Source: Bin80 sp965220365
Lineage (GTDB): Bacteria > Bacteroidota > Rhodothermia > Rhodothermales > Bin80
DNA: 64,000 nt
Assembly (NCBI GenBank): GCA_965220365.1
Contig: OZ244823.1
Span: 3,472,001-3,536,000, forward strand
Direction of reading: 5' to 3'
Part shown: positions 25,366 through 34,870 of the stretch, piece by piece
How positions within the stretch are numbered: position 1 is the first letter of the stretch
How the letters are laid out: every line of letters begins with the position of its first letter
Translations under genes and position numbers: made by a program
The notes under the pieces: generated by a model
Seen by the model: only the letters and a program-made list of their open reading frames with translations
What the model was told of the DNA's origin: nothing
The model's database searches: none

Positions 25366-27687
25366 CTAAGATTTAAGTTTATTCCGCAAACGTAGGCTGT
25401 TGAGAACCACAAACAGACTAGATAAAGTCATCGCCAGTGATGCCAACATAGGATTAAGAAGTACTCCGAACATTCCATATAGCGCACCGGCAGCTATGGG
25501 AATACTCAGCGTATTGTAAATAAATGCAAAAAACAGGTTCTGACGAATCGTGCTCATGGCCATCCGACCCACATTGATCGCATCTGCAGCGGATCCCAGA
25601 TCTTCTCGTAGAAGCGTGATATCTGCCGTCTCAACGGCAACTTGTGTACCAGACCCTATTGCGATTCCAACGTCTGCCTCGGCAAGTGCGGGGGCATCAT
25701 TGATCCCATCACCAACCATTGCCACCACCGTATCAAGCCTTCGCAAGGACGAGATAAATTCAAGCTTGCCTTCCGGTGTTACACCAGCTTGTATATGATT
25801 GATCCCAACTTGCTCTGCTGCGACGACTGCATTTTTTTCTGTATCTCCCGTCAGCATAATGACGGTTAAACCCTGCTGACGCAGCTGTTTAACTGCATCC
25901 TTAGACGTACTCCGCAGTGCATCTGTGATCAAAAACTGCGCTGCCCACTTCCCATCAATCGCCACATGAATTCTTGCCTCTTTTGTGGCAATTGACGGCA
26001 GGCTGATCTCTCTCTGAGTCAAAAACACATCGTTGCCAACACATACTTCACGACCCTGCACAACCCCCGAAATACCACGACCAGGAATTGATTCAACCGC
26101 TTCTGCCGAACCATAACCAATCCCATCCTCTCTGGCTTTCGCAAGGATGGCCTCTGCCAAGGGATGCTGCGAGTGTGCCTCCAGCGAGGCAGCCATCTGT
26201 AGAATTTCCGCGGCGGAATGCTCCATGGACGCTTCAATGGACTGAACCGCTGGTTTTCCCGTGGTGAGTGTTCCTGTTTTATCCAGAACAATATGTGTGA
26301 TCCGACTAATTCGCTCCAGAGCATCCCCGCCTTTGAACAGGACTCCACTTCGGGCTCCGGCCCCGGTAGCAGCGACTACGGCAGCAGGAGTCGCCAACCC
26401 TAGAGCACACGGACAGGCAATAATGAGTACAGAGACGAACGTGGTGAGTGCATGTTCTAAGCCCCACCCCGCGATTAACCACGCTGCAAACGTTAACACT
26501 GCAATCACTAAGACAACCGGCACAAAGACTCCTGACACCCGGTCTGCTAATTTCTGGATGGGTGCTTTGCGTCCCTGGGCTTCCCTAGTGAGCCGGACAA
26601 TTTGTTGTAACACCGTGTCTTGACCGGTTTGCGTAACACGCACTGTCAGGGATCCATCTACATTCAACGTACCTGCCACCACAGTATCTCCTTCTGACTT
26701 GGAAACCGGCAAGGGCTCTCCTGTCAACATACTCTCATCTACCACACCAAATCCCTGTACTACCTCCCCATCAACGGGCACTTGATCTCCGAGCCGAATG
26801 ATCACAAGATCACCTGGCTTCACTGCCTCAACAGGTAGATCCACCCAATGTGTGCCCCGCTGTACACGGGCAACCGGTACCTGCAGCCGTAAAAGTGCCT
26901 CAATAGCAGATCCAGTTTGTGCCATTGCGCGTGACTCCAGAAATTGACCAACGAGAACCAGAGCCACAATGACTGCCGAAGCTTCAAAATAAACCGGTGG
27001 AACTGTATCAAATAACACCGGGAAAAGAGTGACAACTGTACTATAGATCCATGCCGTTGCGACCCCAATTGCAATGAGCGTATACATGTTTGCTGCGCCT
27101 CGCTTTAATGCAATCCATGCTCGCTTGAAGAATTCACTCCCACAGTAAAACACGATGGGGGTCGCAATCACCATCAGTACCATATGGGATGCTGCCTCAA
27201 GCATCGTCAAGGCCATTAGGCTCACAGCACCCAGTACGGCAATCCCCAGACGGATCTGTTTGAAAGCAGACGTTTTTGATTTGCCGCCCGTCGTATGTGC
27301 ATACTCAGGAAATGCAGCCAATAGATCTTCTGCTTTCACGAGGCCTGGAATCCATGATAGGGTCAATGTTTTGCCTGATAACTCCCCCTGCACCAGTGGT
27401 CCAAGCCTGCTGCAACGTTCATCAATACTCTGCTGACTTAAACCAGGATCTTCCTCCTTTGCATGAAGAACCAATTTGGATTGAGCAACATCATATCCCG
27501 CCTCCTGGATCACGGCCACGGCAGTTTGTGGAGATAGCCCCTCAACACGTGCTTCGTGCGTGACAATGTTCACATGTACCTGAGTCGTATCGGGGCATCG
27601 TCTGAGTTGGCGCTCTAGCCCGGCAGCACACGAGGCACAGTGCATGCCCGTTACAGGGATTGTAAGTGGAGGGGTGGCCGTATCCAT
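25366..27687 (-). CDS. copA: Copper-exporting P1B-type ATPase
   Basis: The protein has an N-terminal heavy-metal-binding domain (GMHCASC, Cys17 and Cys20) and a second domain that has lost its cysteines. The transmembrane metal site is ACPCALGLATP, the phosphorylation site DKTGTLTTGKP, with the hinge TGDTEKNAVVAA and GDGINDAPALA. The nucleotide domain HP motif is SQHPLAEAI. The CPC motif with GMHCASC indicates monovalent copper (or silver) export from the cytoplasm. The ATG at 27687 was preferred over a TTG at 27702 that would add five residues. No CsoR or CueR regulator is adjacent. Confidence 0.95.
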   Translation of the reverse strand: MDTATPPLTIPVTGMHCASCAAGLERQLRRCPDTTQVHVNIVTHEARVEGLSPQTAVAVIQEAGYDVAQSKLVLHAKEEDPGLSQQSIDERCSRLGPLVQGELSGKTLTLSWIPGLVKAEDLLAAFPEYAHTTGGKSKTSAFKQIRLGIAVLGAVSLMALTMLEAASHMVLMVIATPIVFYCGSEFFKRAWIALKRGAANMYTLIAIGVATAWIYSTVVTLFPVLFDTVPPVYFEASAVIVALVLVGQFLESRAMAQTGSAIEALLRLQVPVARVQRGTHWVDLPVEAVKPGDLVIIRLGDQVPVDGEVVQGFGVVDESMLTGEPLPVSKSEGDTVVAGTLNVDGSLTVRVTQTGQDTVLQQIVRLTREAQGRKAPIQKLADRVSGVFVPVVLVIAVLTFAAWLIAGWGLEHALTTFVSVLIIACPCALGLATPAAVVAATGAGARSGVLFKGGDALERISRITHIVLDKTGTLTTGKPAVQSIEASMEHSAAEILQMAASLEAHSQHPLAEAILAKAREDGIGYGSAEAVESIPGRGISGVVQGREVCVGNDVFLTQREISLPSIATKEARIHVAIDGKWAAQFLITDALRSTSKDAVKQLRQQGLTVIMLTGDTEKNAVVAAEQVGINHIQAGVTPEGKLEFISSLRRLDTVVAMVGDGINDAPALAEADVGIAIGSGTQVAVETADITLLREDLGSAADAINVGRMAMSTIRQNLFFAFIYNTLSIPIAAGALYGMFGVLLNPMLASLAMTLSSLFVVLNSLRLRNKLKS

Positions 27688-27749
27688 GGGTGCATTATAC
27701 AACCTAGCAGGTGTTTCTTGGTTCTATGCCGTTTCAGACCAACGAATAG

Positions 27750-28193
27750 ATGCGTACACTTTCTTTTTCAGAGAATTTCGCCTGCACACCTCAGGAATTG
27801 TTTGATGCGCTGCACACCCCAAGCGCACTGCGCAGTTGGTGGAATGCAGATCGGGTAATCATTATCCCCCGCAAAAATGGTATGTATGCAGCCGCCTGGG
27901 GGGAGGATGAAGATGATCCCAAATATGTCTCTTCGGGCATCTACGGGGTTTTTGATCCGCCATATAAGAGTATAATTGTTGATTTTCGATATTATGCAAA
28001 ATCTGATCCAGCCGATTTTGAGGACCTAATGTCTGTCACCTATGAAATTACCTCGCACAACTCGGAAGCACATCTGCAACTTACACACGCGGGCTTCCCA
28101 GAGAGCGCTGAAGCTGATGCTTACTTTGAGGCCTGTACTCAAGGATGGGTGACAAGCCTCAAAAGCCTTAAAGCATATGTAGAACAGTGTTAA
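27750..28193 (+). CDS. SRPBCC (AHSA1-like) domain protein
   Basis: The 147-residue protein shows the START-like AHSA1 pattern: FACTPQELFDALHTPSALRSWW at the start, central strands (IYGVFDPPYKSIIVDFRYY, HLQLTHAGFPESAEAD) and a final helix ending QGWVTSLKSLKAYVEQC. Members bind small hydrophobic ligands; the specific role is unknown. It is divergent from copA by ~60 bp. A second SRPBCC gene lies at 34464. Confidence 0.85.
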   Translation: MRTLSFSENFACTPQELFDALHTPSALRSWWNADRVIIIPRKNGMYAAAWGEDEDDPKYVSSGIYGVFDPPYKSIIVDFRYYAKSDPADFEDLMSVTYEITSHNSEAHLQLTHAGFPESAEADAYFEACTQGWVTSLKSLKAYVEQC

Positions 28194-28344
28194 GTACATA
28201 CCCCCCAACCTTTCTGGATATACAATACGTATTCCCGTTCATTGCTTATATCCGCCTCGCGCGGTCCCAGATTGACCATGAGGGGATGTGTCAAAGTTAG
28301 TTGGGGTTGGGGTACATCCTATCCCCCTCAAACGGACCTACTTA

Positions 28345-29304
28345 ATGAGCAACATACAACCTCCACATTCTTTTTCGCCGCCTTTTTCAGAGTCTGCCCA
28401 GGAGGTACATCTGGAACTGGTTCGGCATTATGCAGATGTTCTGCGCATGTTAACGGAACGGATTCCCTCGGCAGTGTCTCCGCCTGCTGTCTCGGCTGCT
28501 GTCGCACCGGATCCGGCCCCGGAGCTTTCTGAGCCTCCGCCGGATCCTTCTTCCTGCTGGGAAGCGGCGGTTTCGGTGCTGGAGCGCCGAGATTGGCATA
28601 CCGAGTCGCTGGTGCATTTGTGGCTTGCGCCCTCGTATGTTCTGGGTCTTCAGGTCCTGATTGGGATGGGCGTGAACCTGCAGGGACATCGGCGGATCGT
28701 GACGGTGACCGAATGCGGTCCTGAAGATCAATCCTGCATGGAAGCGGTGTTGGATGATCTGCGTACCCGTGGACTGGGGCCAGGCCTTCTGTTCACGCTT
28801 CCAGGGAACGTGGCGCTGCGGTCTGCGGTCTCGCAGGTGTGGGGGCCCCGGGTGTGGGTGCAGCGCTGTCTGAATACGGTCATGGCCGAAGCACTGAGCG
28901 GGTTGGATCCCGATCAGGCACTTCAATTTCGTCACCGCCTCCAACAGGCATGGCAATGCTGCGATGTCGTTGAAGCCCATACAAGTTTGCAGCAGATCAC
29001 CGAGGAATTGACGCAGGTGAACCGTTCTTCGGGGCGCGTGCTTGGGCGTGCGCTTTCGTCCACGCTCACGCTCCAGCACAGCGGCCTGCGGTTGCGCAGT
29101 GATCGGGGCCTGCGCGTGTTGAATTCTTTGAAGGCCGTCTTCGTGCGTGCAGGCCGGAGTCTGCCGCAGGGCCCGGTGCACCAGAGCCGAATGCGCCTGT
29201 GTGCGGCACTGCTGGAGCTTGAACCGCGGCTGCGCCGTGTGCGACACGCCTCGTATCTTCCACAATTGCACCGTATCCTTACACAACCTTCCCCAGACGC
29301 GTAA
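28345..29304 (+). CDS. IS256 accessory protein, apparent catalytically dead transposase paralogue
   Basis: The ATG at 28345 (MSNIQPPHSFSP) was chosen over the upstream in-frame ATG inside the terminal repeat region. Residues ~100-300 can be lined up by eye with the IS256 transposase encoded next: GHRRIVTVTECGPEDQS against GKKVILGFTEAKTES, LDDLRTRGLGPGLLFTLPG against LQDLLERGF...LLVLLDG, and WGPRVWVQRC against FGDQALIQRC. The first Asp is replaced by Ala or Pro (HLWLAPS), the second by Pro (FTLPGN) and the Glu region by LRVLNSLK. It may regulate or assist transposition. Low-identity homology by eye needs a profile search. Confidence 0.68.
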   Translation: MSNIQPPHSFSPPFSESAQEVHLELVRHYADVLRMLTERIPSAVSPPAVSAAVAPDPAPELSEPPPDPSSCWEAAVSVLERRDWHTESLVHLWLAPSYVLGLQVLIGMGVNLQGHRRIVTVTECGPEDQSCMEAVLDDLRTRGLGPGLLFTLPGNVALRSAVSQVWGPRVWVQRCLNTVMAEALSGLDPDQALQFRHRLQQAWQCCDVVEAHTSLQQITEELTQVNRSSGRVLGRALSSTLTLQHSGLRLRSDRGLRVLNSLKAVFVRAGRSLPQGPVHQSRMRLCAALLELEPRLRRVRHASYLPQLHRILTQPSPDA

Positions 29305-29308
29305 TCTT

Positions 29309-30577
29309 ATGTCAACCCAACTTCGGACGACGGTTTCCACCGATCTTGACACGACTCTACCCCGGAATGCGGTGGATGTTGCCCGGCTACTTCGCCATCC
29401 GGACTGGTTTTTGGAGCTGGTTCCGCACTTGTTTGAGGCCGAAGTTTCCGAACATTGCGGGGTTCGCTGGACCCACACCCGGACGAAGTGTCAGCGTTGG
29501 GGGACGAACCCGGGCTCCATTCGCTGGAACGGGGCGAAGGTGCCGATTCAGGTTCCCCGGGTCCGCAACACCGAGACGAATCAGGAAGTCCCGCTGAAGA
29601 CCTATCAATGTCTGCATCAGGCCGAATCCGGTCATGCACAGCAATTGACGCGCAGTGTGCTGTTGGGTCTGTCTCAGCGCAAGTATGGTCAGGTGGCTGC
29701 GCATCTGGCGGAGAGTTTTGGACTCAGCGGCTCGAGCACCGGGCGCGTGTTTATCCGGGAAACGACCCAGGCACTGGAGACCTTCCTGAACCGGCGCTTT
29801 GATGAGATGGCGTTTGCGACCCTGCTGCTTGACGGCAAAACCTTACAAGAGGACCAGATCCTGTTGGCCGTGGGATTGACCGTAGAGGGAAAGAAAGTGA
29901 TTCTCGGGTTCACGGAAGCCAAAACCGAATCCCATGCCTGTGTGATGGCGTTACTGCAGGATCTGCTGGAACGCGGCTTTCAGTCGGCGGCTTCCTTGTT
30001 GGTGCTGCTTGATGGTGCCAAGGGCTTGCACAAAGGCGTTCGTGAGGTGTTTGGAGATCAGGCACTGATCCAACGGTGCCAGTGGCACAAGCGGGAAAAT
30101 GTCGTCTCCAAGATCACCGATCGAGACCATGCTGAGAAGGTCAAACATCAAATGGAAGCTGCGTAGGCCACATCCACGTATGCCGAAGCAAAAGAGCGTT
30201 TGACAAAACTCGAGACCGATCTGCAGGACTCATGTCCGGCCGCCGCCGCCAGCTGAAACGAGGGTATGGAAGAAACGCTGACCCTCCACAAGCTGTGCAT
30301 CCCCAGGCAACTGCGGGATCGACTCCGGACCACCAATATCATTGAGAGCATCAACAGCAGATTGGCGCACACCACACGGCGAGTCACACGATGGACGAAC
30401 TCGGATCAACGCCAACGATGGATTGCTGCCGCATGTCTGGAAATCGAACAACGATCCCTGAACCCAATCCCGAAAGACTGGCAATGGGAAATCTTGATCC
30501 GAGCACTGAAACGACACCAGAAAACTAAAAAACAGACGATCAGTAGAAGCTTACGTTCGCCCCCCAATCCCAACTAA
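29309..30577 (+). pseudogene. IS256-family (mutator) transposase with two in-frame stops
   Basis: ATG 29309 opens a 422-residue frame broken by TAG at 30164-30166 and TGA at 30254-30256. The first catalytic Asp is in FATLLLDGKTLQED, the second in LLVLLDGAKGLHKG, followed by IQRCQWHKRENV; the Glu part (LRTTNIIESINSRLAHTTRR) lies after the stops. The start is 4 bp after the accessory gene. Two separate nonsense changes in one frame point to decay rather than a single sequence error. Confidence 0.9.
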
Positions 30578-30718
30578 CTTTGGGACATCCCCGACCATGA
30601 TTTCGTGTTTTATCAAAAGCTTTCATTGCCAGTTTTGTTAAGCATCGGACTGAATCAGAAACGAAGCTTTATCACCCTGTAATTTACATGTAGCCCATTG
30701 CAAGTAGTCCCTACTAAC

Positions 30719-31396
30719 ATGATCACCCCTTCGTTATTTGATTTCTTTCGTAAACTCCGTGCCAATAACAATCGTGACTGGTTCAATGAGAACCGTGCCC
30801 GCTATGAACAGGATGTAAAAGCTCCGCTACTAAGATTTATTACAGAATTTTCTGGACCGCTCCAAACAATCAGCCCCCACTTTACGGCCATTCCGAAGGT
30901 TGGTGGCTCCCTGTTTCGGATCTACCGGGATGTCCGCTTCTCAAAGGATAAACGACCTTATAAGGAAGCCGCCGGGGTACACTTTCGGCATGCAGCAGGA
31001 AAAGATGTACATGCGCCGGGATTCTATCTCCACTTAGCACCTGACGAGGTGTTCGCTGCGCTTGGTATCTGGGGACCTGGTAGTAAAGAATTACTCATGA
31101 TCCGGCAAGAGATTGTCAGACACCCGGATACGTGGACCGAAATCACCCAAAACCCGGACTTCCTGAACGTATTCTCCGCGAGGTACGAGCATCAAAAACT
31201 AAAACGAGCCCCCAAGGGGTTTGACCCAAATCATCCTCTCATTGAGGACTTGAGATGTAAACACTTTGTCGCTTCATGCCCCTTGTCTGAAAAGTTTGTG
31301 TGTACGCCAGACTTCCCGATTAAGCTGGCTCAAACCTACAGTCAAGGCGCGAAATACATGGAGCATCTGACACGTACACTTGACCTTCCCTGGTAA
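30719..31396 (+). CDS. DUF2461 family protein
   Basis: The start at ATG 30719 (ITPSLFDFFRKLRANNNRDWF) matches the family start. Conserved features include NRDWFNENRARYE, GGSLFRIYRDVRFSKDKRPYKEAAGVHFRH and PGFYLHLAPDEVFAALGIWGP. The family (TIGR02453) is common in Bacteroidota and Proteobacteria; its function is not known. Length of 225 residues is normal. Confidence 0.9.
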   Translation: MITPSLFDFFRKLRANNNRDWFNENRARYEQDVKAPLLRFITEFSGPLQTISPHFTAIPKVGGSLFRIYRDVRFSKDKRPYKEAAGVHFRHAAGKDVHAPGFYLHLAPDEVFAALGIWGPGSKELLMIRQEIVRHPDTWTEITQNPDFLNVFSARYEHQKLKRAPKGFDPNHPLIEDLRCKHFVASCPLSEKFVCTPDFPIKLAQTYSQGAKYMEHLTRTLDLPW

Positions 31397-31506
31397 CTAA
31401 ACAATTTTCTTGATGAACCCATTCCAGACACACGGCGCCTTCAGCTGGCAGGAACTCTTGGCTGCCGATACACCCTCGGCATTAAACTACTATACACAAC
31501 TCCTAG

Positions 31507-33639
31507 CCTGAATTCCCAACCATAAATTTGGTAATACACGGGATGACAATTTGGCATACCGTGTTCAACGTGTTTGGATTCGTAGCCTGCGGTTGTCAAG
31601 CCATGGTATGGGATCGTCGGCCTCCATATATCCAGCAGCGAGGAGGTAGGGATTGTTGGCGCGTCGGGAGAGCGTGACGACAATATCGTTGGGACGGATT
31701 TGGATTTTGGCTTGGTTTCGGATGAGTTTTCTGAAGAGGGTACGGGGTTTGGCGGTTTCCATTCCGCGTCCGACGCGCAGGGCGAGTAGTCGATACAGGG
31801 TACTGGCCATAAGCGTCAATTGTAGATCCACTTCAATTTTGAGGGGAACGGAGGAGCTGAGCGCATCCATATGGAAGAAGTCAATGGCATCAGCGATGGT
31901 GTTTTCGATGATCATGCGTCGGGCATAGCGGTCAATCAGCTTTCCGGCAGCGGTCTTCATTTGGTTGGTAATCAGCAGGGTTGGTTTGTCGTGTCCGAGG
32001 TCGGTAATAGCAATCTGCCGCAGCTCGGGATTATAGTCGCGAACGCGGATGCGCTCTTCCAGGATACGCGGGTTTCGGAAGGTCCGACCCACATTGGTAA
32101 GCCGGATGCGCTTCCACTGGTCTGGCGGGGTCTGTTGGAGCGCTGTAACGATCTTTTTGGAACGTCTTCTGAGCGTGAGGAAGTCAATGCCCAGTTCGTT
32201 CAGTTTTTGAAGTTGCGCGTAGGTGGTGAAGGTGCTGTCAAAGACGACTTCGCGGGGGAGTTTTCCGGTCCGTTCCCGCCAGAAGTCAACAAACTGCATG
32301 AGTTGCTGCTGCCGATTGTTCTTTCGGACATTTGCGTCGGCATAAACGAACAGACGGGCATCCACATCACGCACCACAAGCGAGAGGATTCCTTTCTGAC
32401 TGCGAGACCGCCTAGAGACAAAGTGTTTTTCGGCCAGGGCATCATCGCCATGGTACGGGATGGTATGAAAATCAAGATCAAAGGAGGTTCCCGCTCCCAG
32501 GGAGACATCGAGCGTGCGCGCCGCCCCATGCCATTGTTCGAGGAGGCGGCGGAGGTGATCTGGAAGGACCCTGCAGGAATACTCGGTAAGCGAACTGACT
32601 TTGGGCATGGCATTAAGTCCGGCGAAGAGTGCAAGTCCGGGATCAAGCACATCGTCCATGACATGCGAGGGTCGTCGGATTCCCCAGAGTTTGAGTGCGA
32701 GCAATGCCCGCACTGCACAGCCTGCGGGGATCATGGTACTTCCGGGCATCTTGCTGTCTTTGAGCAGGCCATCCAGATCCATATGTACCAGATCGCGGGC
32801 AAAGAGAAAGAGTCCGCCGAAGTCGGTCGTAAACTGTCGTGTGGATAAGTCGAGCTTCCTGCAATCCGCGGTGGCCGCCCGATGGATGGGCACCGCATCC
32901 AGTCGTTCCTTGAGGGTTCGTCGCGGGAGTTTCTTAAACCCGGACTCACGCAAGATCCGACCGACGTTTGATGGACTGGAAGGGAGTTTTTCGTTTTCGA
33001 GGATTTCGCAGATATCAACCACCGAGAGATTCAGTTCTTCGCGCAGCTGTAGAATCCGTTGATTCCTCCTGATACGCATGCGCATTGCGGCGGAGGGATC
33101 TGGTTTGGGATCGGCACTTGAATCCACGGAGGGGCTGCCCGGCAAGAAACAGTCGAGATGGGGGGTTTTGCGGAACTGGGAGCAGAGGTTGCGAATGGTA
33201 CCATAGGCGTATCCGAAGCGCTCGGCAATGATTCGCAGGGGGATATTTTCGACGAAGGCGGCACGCAGGATTTCGTAGCGTTTGTGGTGGCGGGAGGTAG
33301 GTTTTTGGAAGAGTTCAGCGAGGTCAGTCATTTAGACAATGGCTGTTAGTAATTACAATCACTAAACTAATAATAAAAAGGGAGAAAAGCAACCCCAAAG
33401 CATCCAGGGCAACAATCCCCTGAGCTGCGGGCTCATATGGAAAAAGTGATGAAAACTGAGCAGTAAGTTGCTCTTGAAGGCGAGACGGGGGGCTTTCTAT
33501 ACTGTACAAGTAATAGTGATTATAAACACAAGAACAATATTAATAGTGACAAGTATATCAGAAACAGACACAAATATGCCGAAATATGGTGAATTTCGGC
33601 CCACTACCTGCACTTTGCTATCTTGGTTGGGAATTCAGG
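31507..33639 (-). mobile_element. IS with a large DDE transposase (2,133 bp), inserted at CTAG
   Basis: Perfect 16-bp inverted repeats CCTGAATTCCCAACCA (31507-31522) and complement (33624-33639) bound it. CTAG lies outside both ends (31503-31506, 33640-33643). The reading frame of the host gene is restored exactly when the element is removed. Length is larger than most IS4-superfamily elements because of a long N-terminal region in the transposase. Confidence 0.93.
31565..33331 (-). CDS. Large IS4-superfamily DDE transposase
   Basis: The 588-residue protein has an N-terminal helix-turn-helix region (RYEILRAAFVENIPLRIIAERFGYAYGTIR in part, residues ~17-45) and a second HTH-like part (LNLSVVDICEILENEKLPSSPSNV, in part, ~105-125). 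The RNase H-like core has SFDLDFHTIPYHGDD with the first Asp, REVVFDSTFTTYAQL with the second, and RMIIENTIADAIDFFHMD with the Glu. The frame is intact. Subfamily is not resolved; IS1634- or IS1380-like are candidates from size and layout. Confidence 0.85.
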   Translation of the reverse strand: MTDLAELFQKPTSRHHKRYEILRAAFVENIPLRIIAERFGYAYGTIRNLCSQFRKTPHLDCFLPGSPSVDSSADPKPDPSAAMRMRIRRNQRILQLREELNLSVVDICEILENEKLPSSPSNVGRILRESGFKKLPRRTLKERLDAVPIHRAATADCRKLDLSTRQFTTDFGGLFLFARDLVHMDLDGLLKDSKMPGSTMIPAGCAVRALLALKLWGIRRPSHVMDDVLDPGLALFAGLNAMPKVSSLTEYSCRVLPDHLRRLLEQWHGAARTLDVSLGAGTSFDLDFHTIPYHGDDALAEKHFVSRRSRSQKGILSLVVRDVDARLFVYADANVRKNNRQQQLMQFVDFWRERTGKLPREVVFDSTFTTYAQLQKLNELGIDFLTLRRRSKKIVTALQQTPPDQWKRIRLTNVGRTFRNPRILEERIRVRDYNPELRQIAITDLGHDKPTLLITNQMKTAAGKLIDRYARRMIIENTIADAIDFFHMDALSSSVPLKIEVDLQLTLMASTLYRLLALRVGRGMETAKPRTLFRKLIRNQAKIQIRPNDIVVTLSRRANNPYLLAAGYMEADDPIPWLDNRRLRIQTR

Positions 33640-34463
33640 CTAGGGTTAACTACCAGTGAGATGCCAATGCCCGATGGCGTATATACACTGCTTCACAGCC
33701 ACTCAAGGCGTGTCGCCGGATTAATGGCATGTCCCCCCGGTGCCCCACCTTGTTGGACCTACTACGTTACAGTTCATGATATTCAGAAACTCCTTGAAGA
33801 GAATGAATTGAACCTGATCGTCCCTTTACAGGAGGTCTCTATGGTGGGCTCCTTTGCAGGATTTCTGGATCCATATGGGGCATACCTGTCAGTCATTCAA
33901 TACAATGAATCTGGGGAGCCTGACAAAGAGTCCATCGTGAGTGATCAAGAAGCATTGACCACGCACGGTGCATTTTCGTGGTTTGAACTCCATACCAATG
34001 AACCAAAGGCAGCAGCCGATTGGTACAGCAAACTGTTTGGCTGGTCCATGAGGAAGATAGAAATACCCTCCACTTACTATATCATTTCTGTGAATGGAAC
34101 TGAAATTGGTGGAATCATGGAAGTCATGGATCCCAACGTTCCACCACACTGGAGTTGCATTGTTACGGTTGATGATGTAGATACCGTACAGTCGAAAGTT
34201 GCTGAATTAGGAGGAACTATTCTTGCACCGGCTTTTGATCTACCGGGGGTTGGCCGCTTACTGTATACTCTTGATCCTGCTGATCTGCCACTTGCATTCG
34301 GCACTTGGGCTCCCCAACCCTCAGAAGAACAGCGCCGTTAGAAATCCCCTCTGGAAACGCTCAACTAAACTTGTATAACCGATATCGAAAATACAGGGCA
34401 CAACTTGAGATCATCTGAGCGGTCTATCCAGCACTAGCACACGAGCATTATATATACAGGACT

Positions 34464-34868
34464 ATGTTTGGAATCTACCACGACATTGTGTTGGACATCG
34501 CACCAGAAAAAGTCTTTGCAGCCTTCAGCACCGAGGCTGGGCTGAATAGCTGGTGGACCGATCGGTGCAAAGCAGATCGCCGGATTGGAGGGATGTACGC
34601 ATTCCACTTTGACCCAGATTATCACTGGTCAGCAGAGGTCATCGAATTCACCGAGTCCAAACAGATCACCTGGGTCTTCACACAGGCAGACCATGACTGG
34701 ACAGGTACAAGGCTGAGCTTCAACCTAATTCACTCCGACGGCAAACTGTTGCTACGCATGGAGCACACGGGATGGAAGGCCCGTAACCATCACTTCCGAC
34801 ACTCCAGCTACTGGTGGGCACAGTACCTTAGGAAGTTAAAGGAAGGCCTGGTTGCCACATCGGAATAG
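34464..34868 (+). CDS. SRPBCC (AHSA1-like) domain protein
   Basis: The 134-residue protein matches the AHSA1 layout: HDIVLDIAPEKVFAAFSTEAG, GLNSWWTDRCKADRRIGGMYAF, EVIEFTESKQITWVF, RMEHTGWKARNHHFRHSSYWW and a closing helix. It belongs to the same broad family as the protein at 27750 but is not a close copy. It is convergent with lexA, whose stop lies 2 bp away. Ligand unknown. Confidence 0.88.
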   Translation: MFGIYHDIVLDIAPEKVFAAFSTEAGLNSWWTDRCKADRRIGGMYAFHFDPDYHWSAEVIEFTESKQITWVFTQADHDWTGTRLSFNLIHSDGKLLLRMEHTGWKARNHHFRHSSYWWAQYLRKLKEGLVATSE

Positions 34869-34870
34869 GT

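Larger units (their letters stand above)
28282..30592 (+). mobile_element. IS256-family element with an accessory gene (2,311 bp)
   Basis: The ends are ~31-bp inverted repeats with a few mismatches (28282-28312 and 30562-30592), both starting GGGGATGT at the outer edge. The 8-bp direct repeat GACCATGA flanks them exactly at 28274-28281 and 30593-30600, the duplication length of IS256. It carries two consecutive genes; the transposase has in-frame stops, so the copy is probably dead. Confidence 0.92.
31413..34341 (+). pseudogene. Glyoxalase/VOC-family gene interrupted by a 2.1-kb IS
   Basis: ATG 31413 starts MNPFQTHGAFSWQELLAAD and reaches QLL at the IS target CTAG (31503-31506). Coding resumes after the IS at 33644 (GLTTSEMPMPDGVY) and ends at 34341. 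Removing the IS and one CTAG gives one uninterrupted frame of 263 residues with two VOC half-domains, each starting HGAFSWxEL (the second, HGAFSWFELHTNEPKAAADW, near residue 135). VOC proteins are metal-dependent lyases, dioxygenases or binding proteins. The remaining 3' ORF could still make an N-terminally altered protein. Neighbouring SRPBCC and VOC genes suggest a small-molecule-related locus. Confidence 0.92.

Noticed and set aside
28450..29478. 342-codon open frame on the minus strand
   Set aside because: It spans the accessory gene and transposase start of the IS256 element in antisense; low-complexity His/Arg/Gln composition.
31871..32848. 325-codon open frame on the plus strand
   Set aside because: It is antisense to the intact 588-residue transposase and has no recognisable motif.
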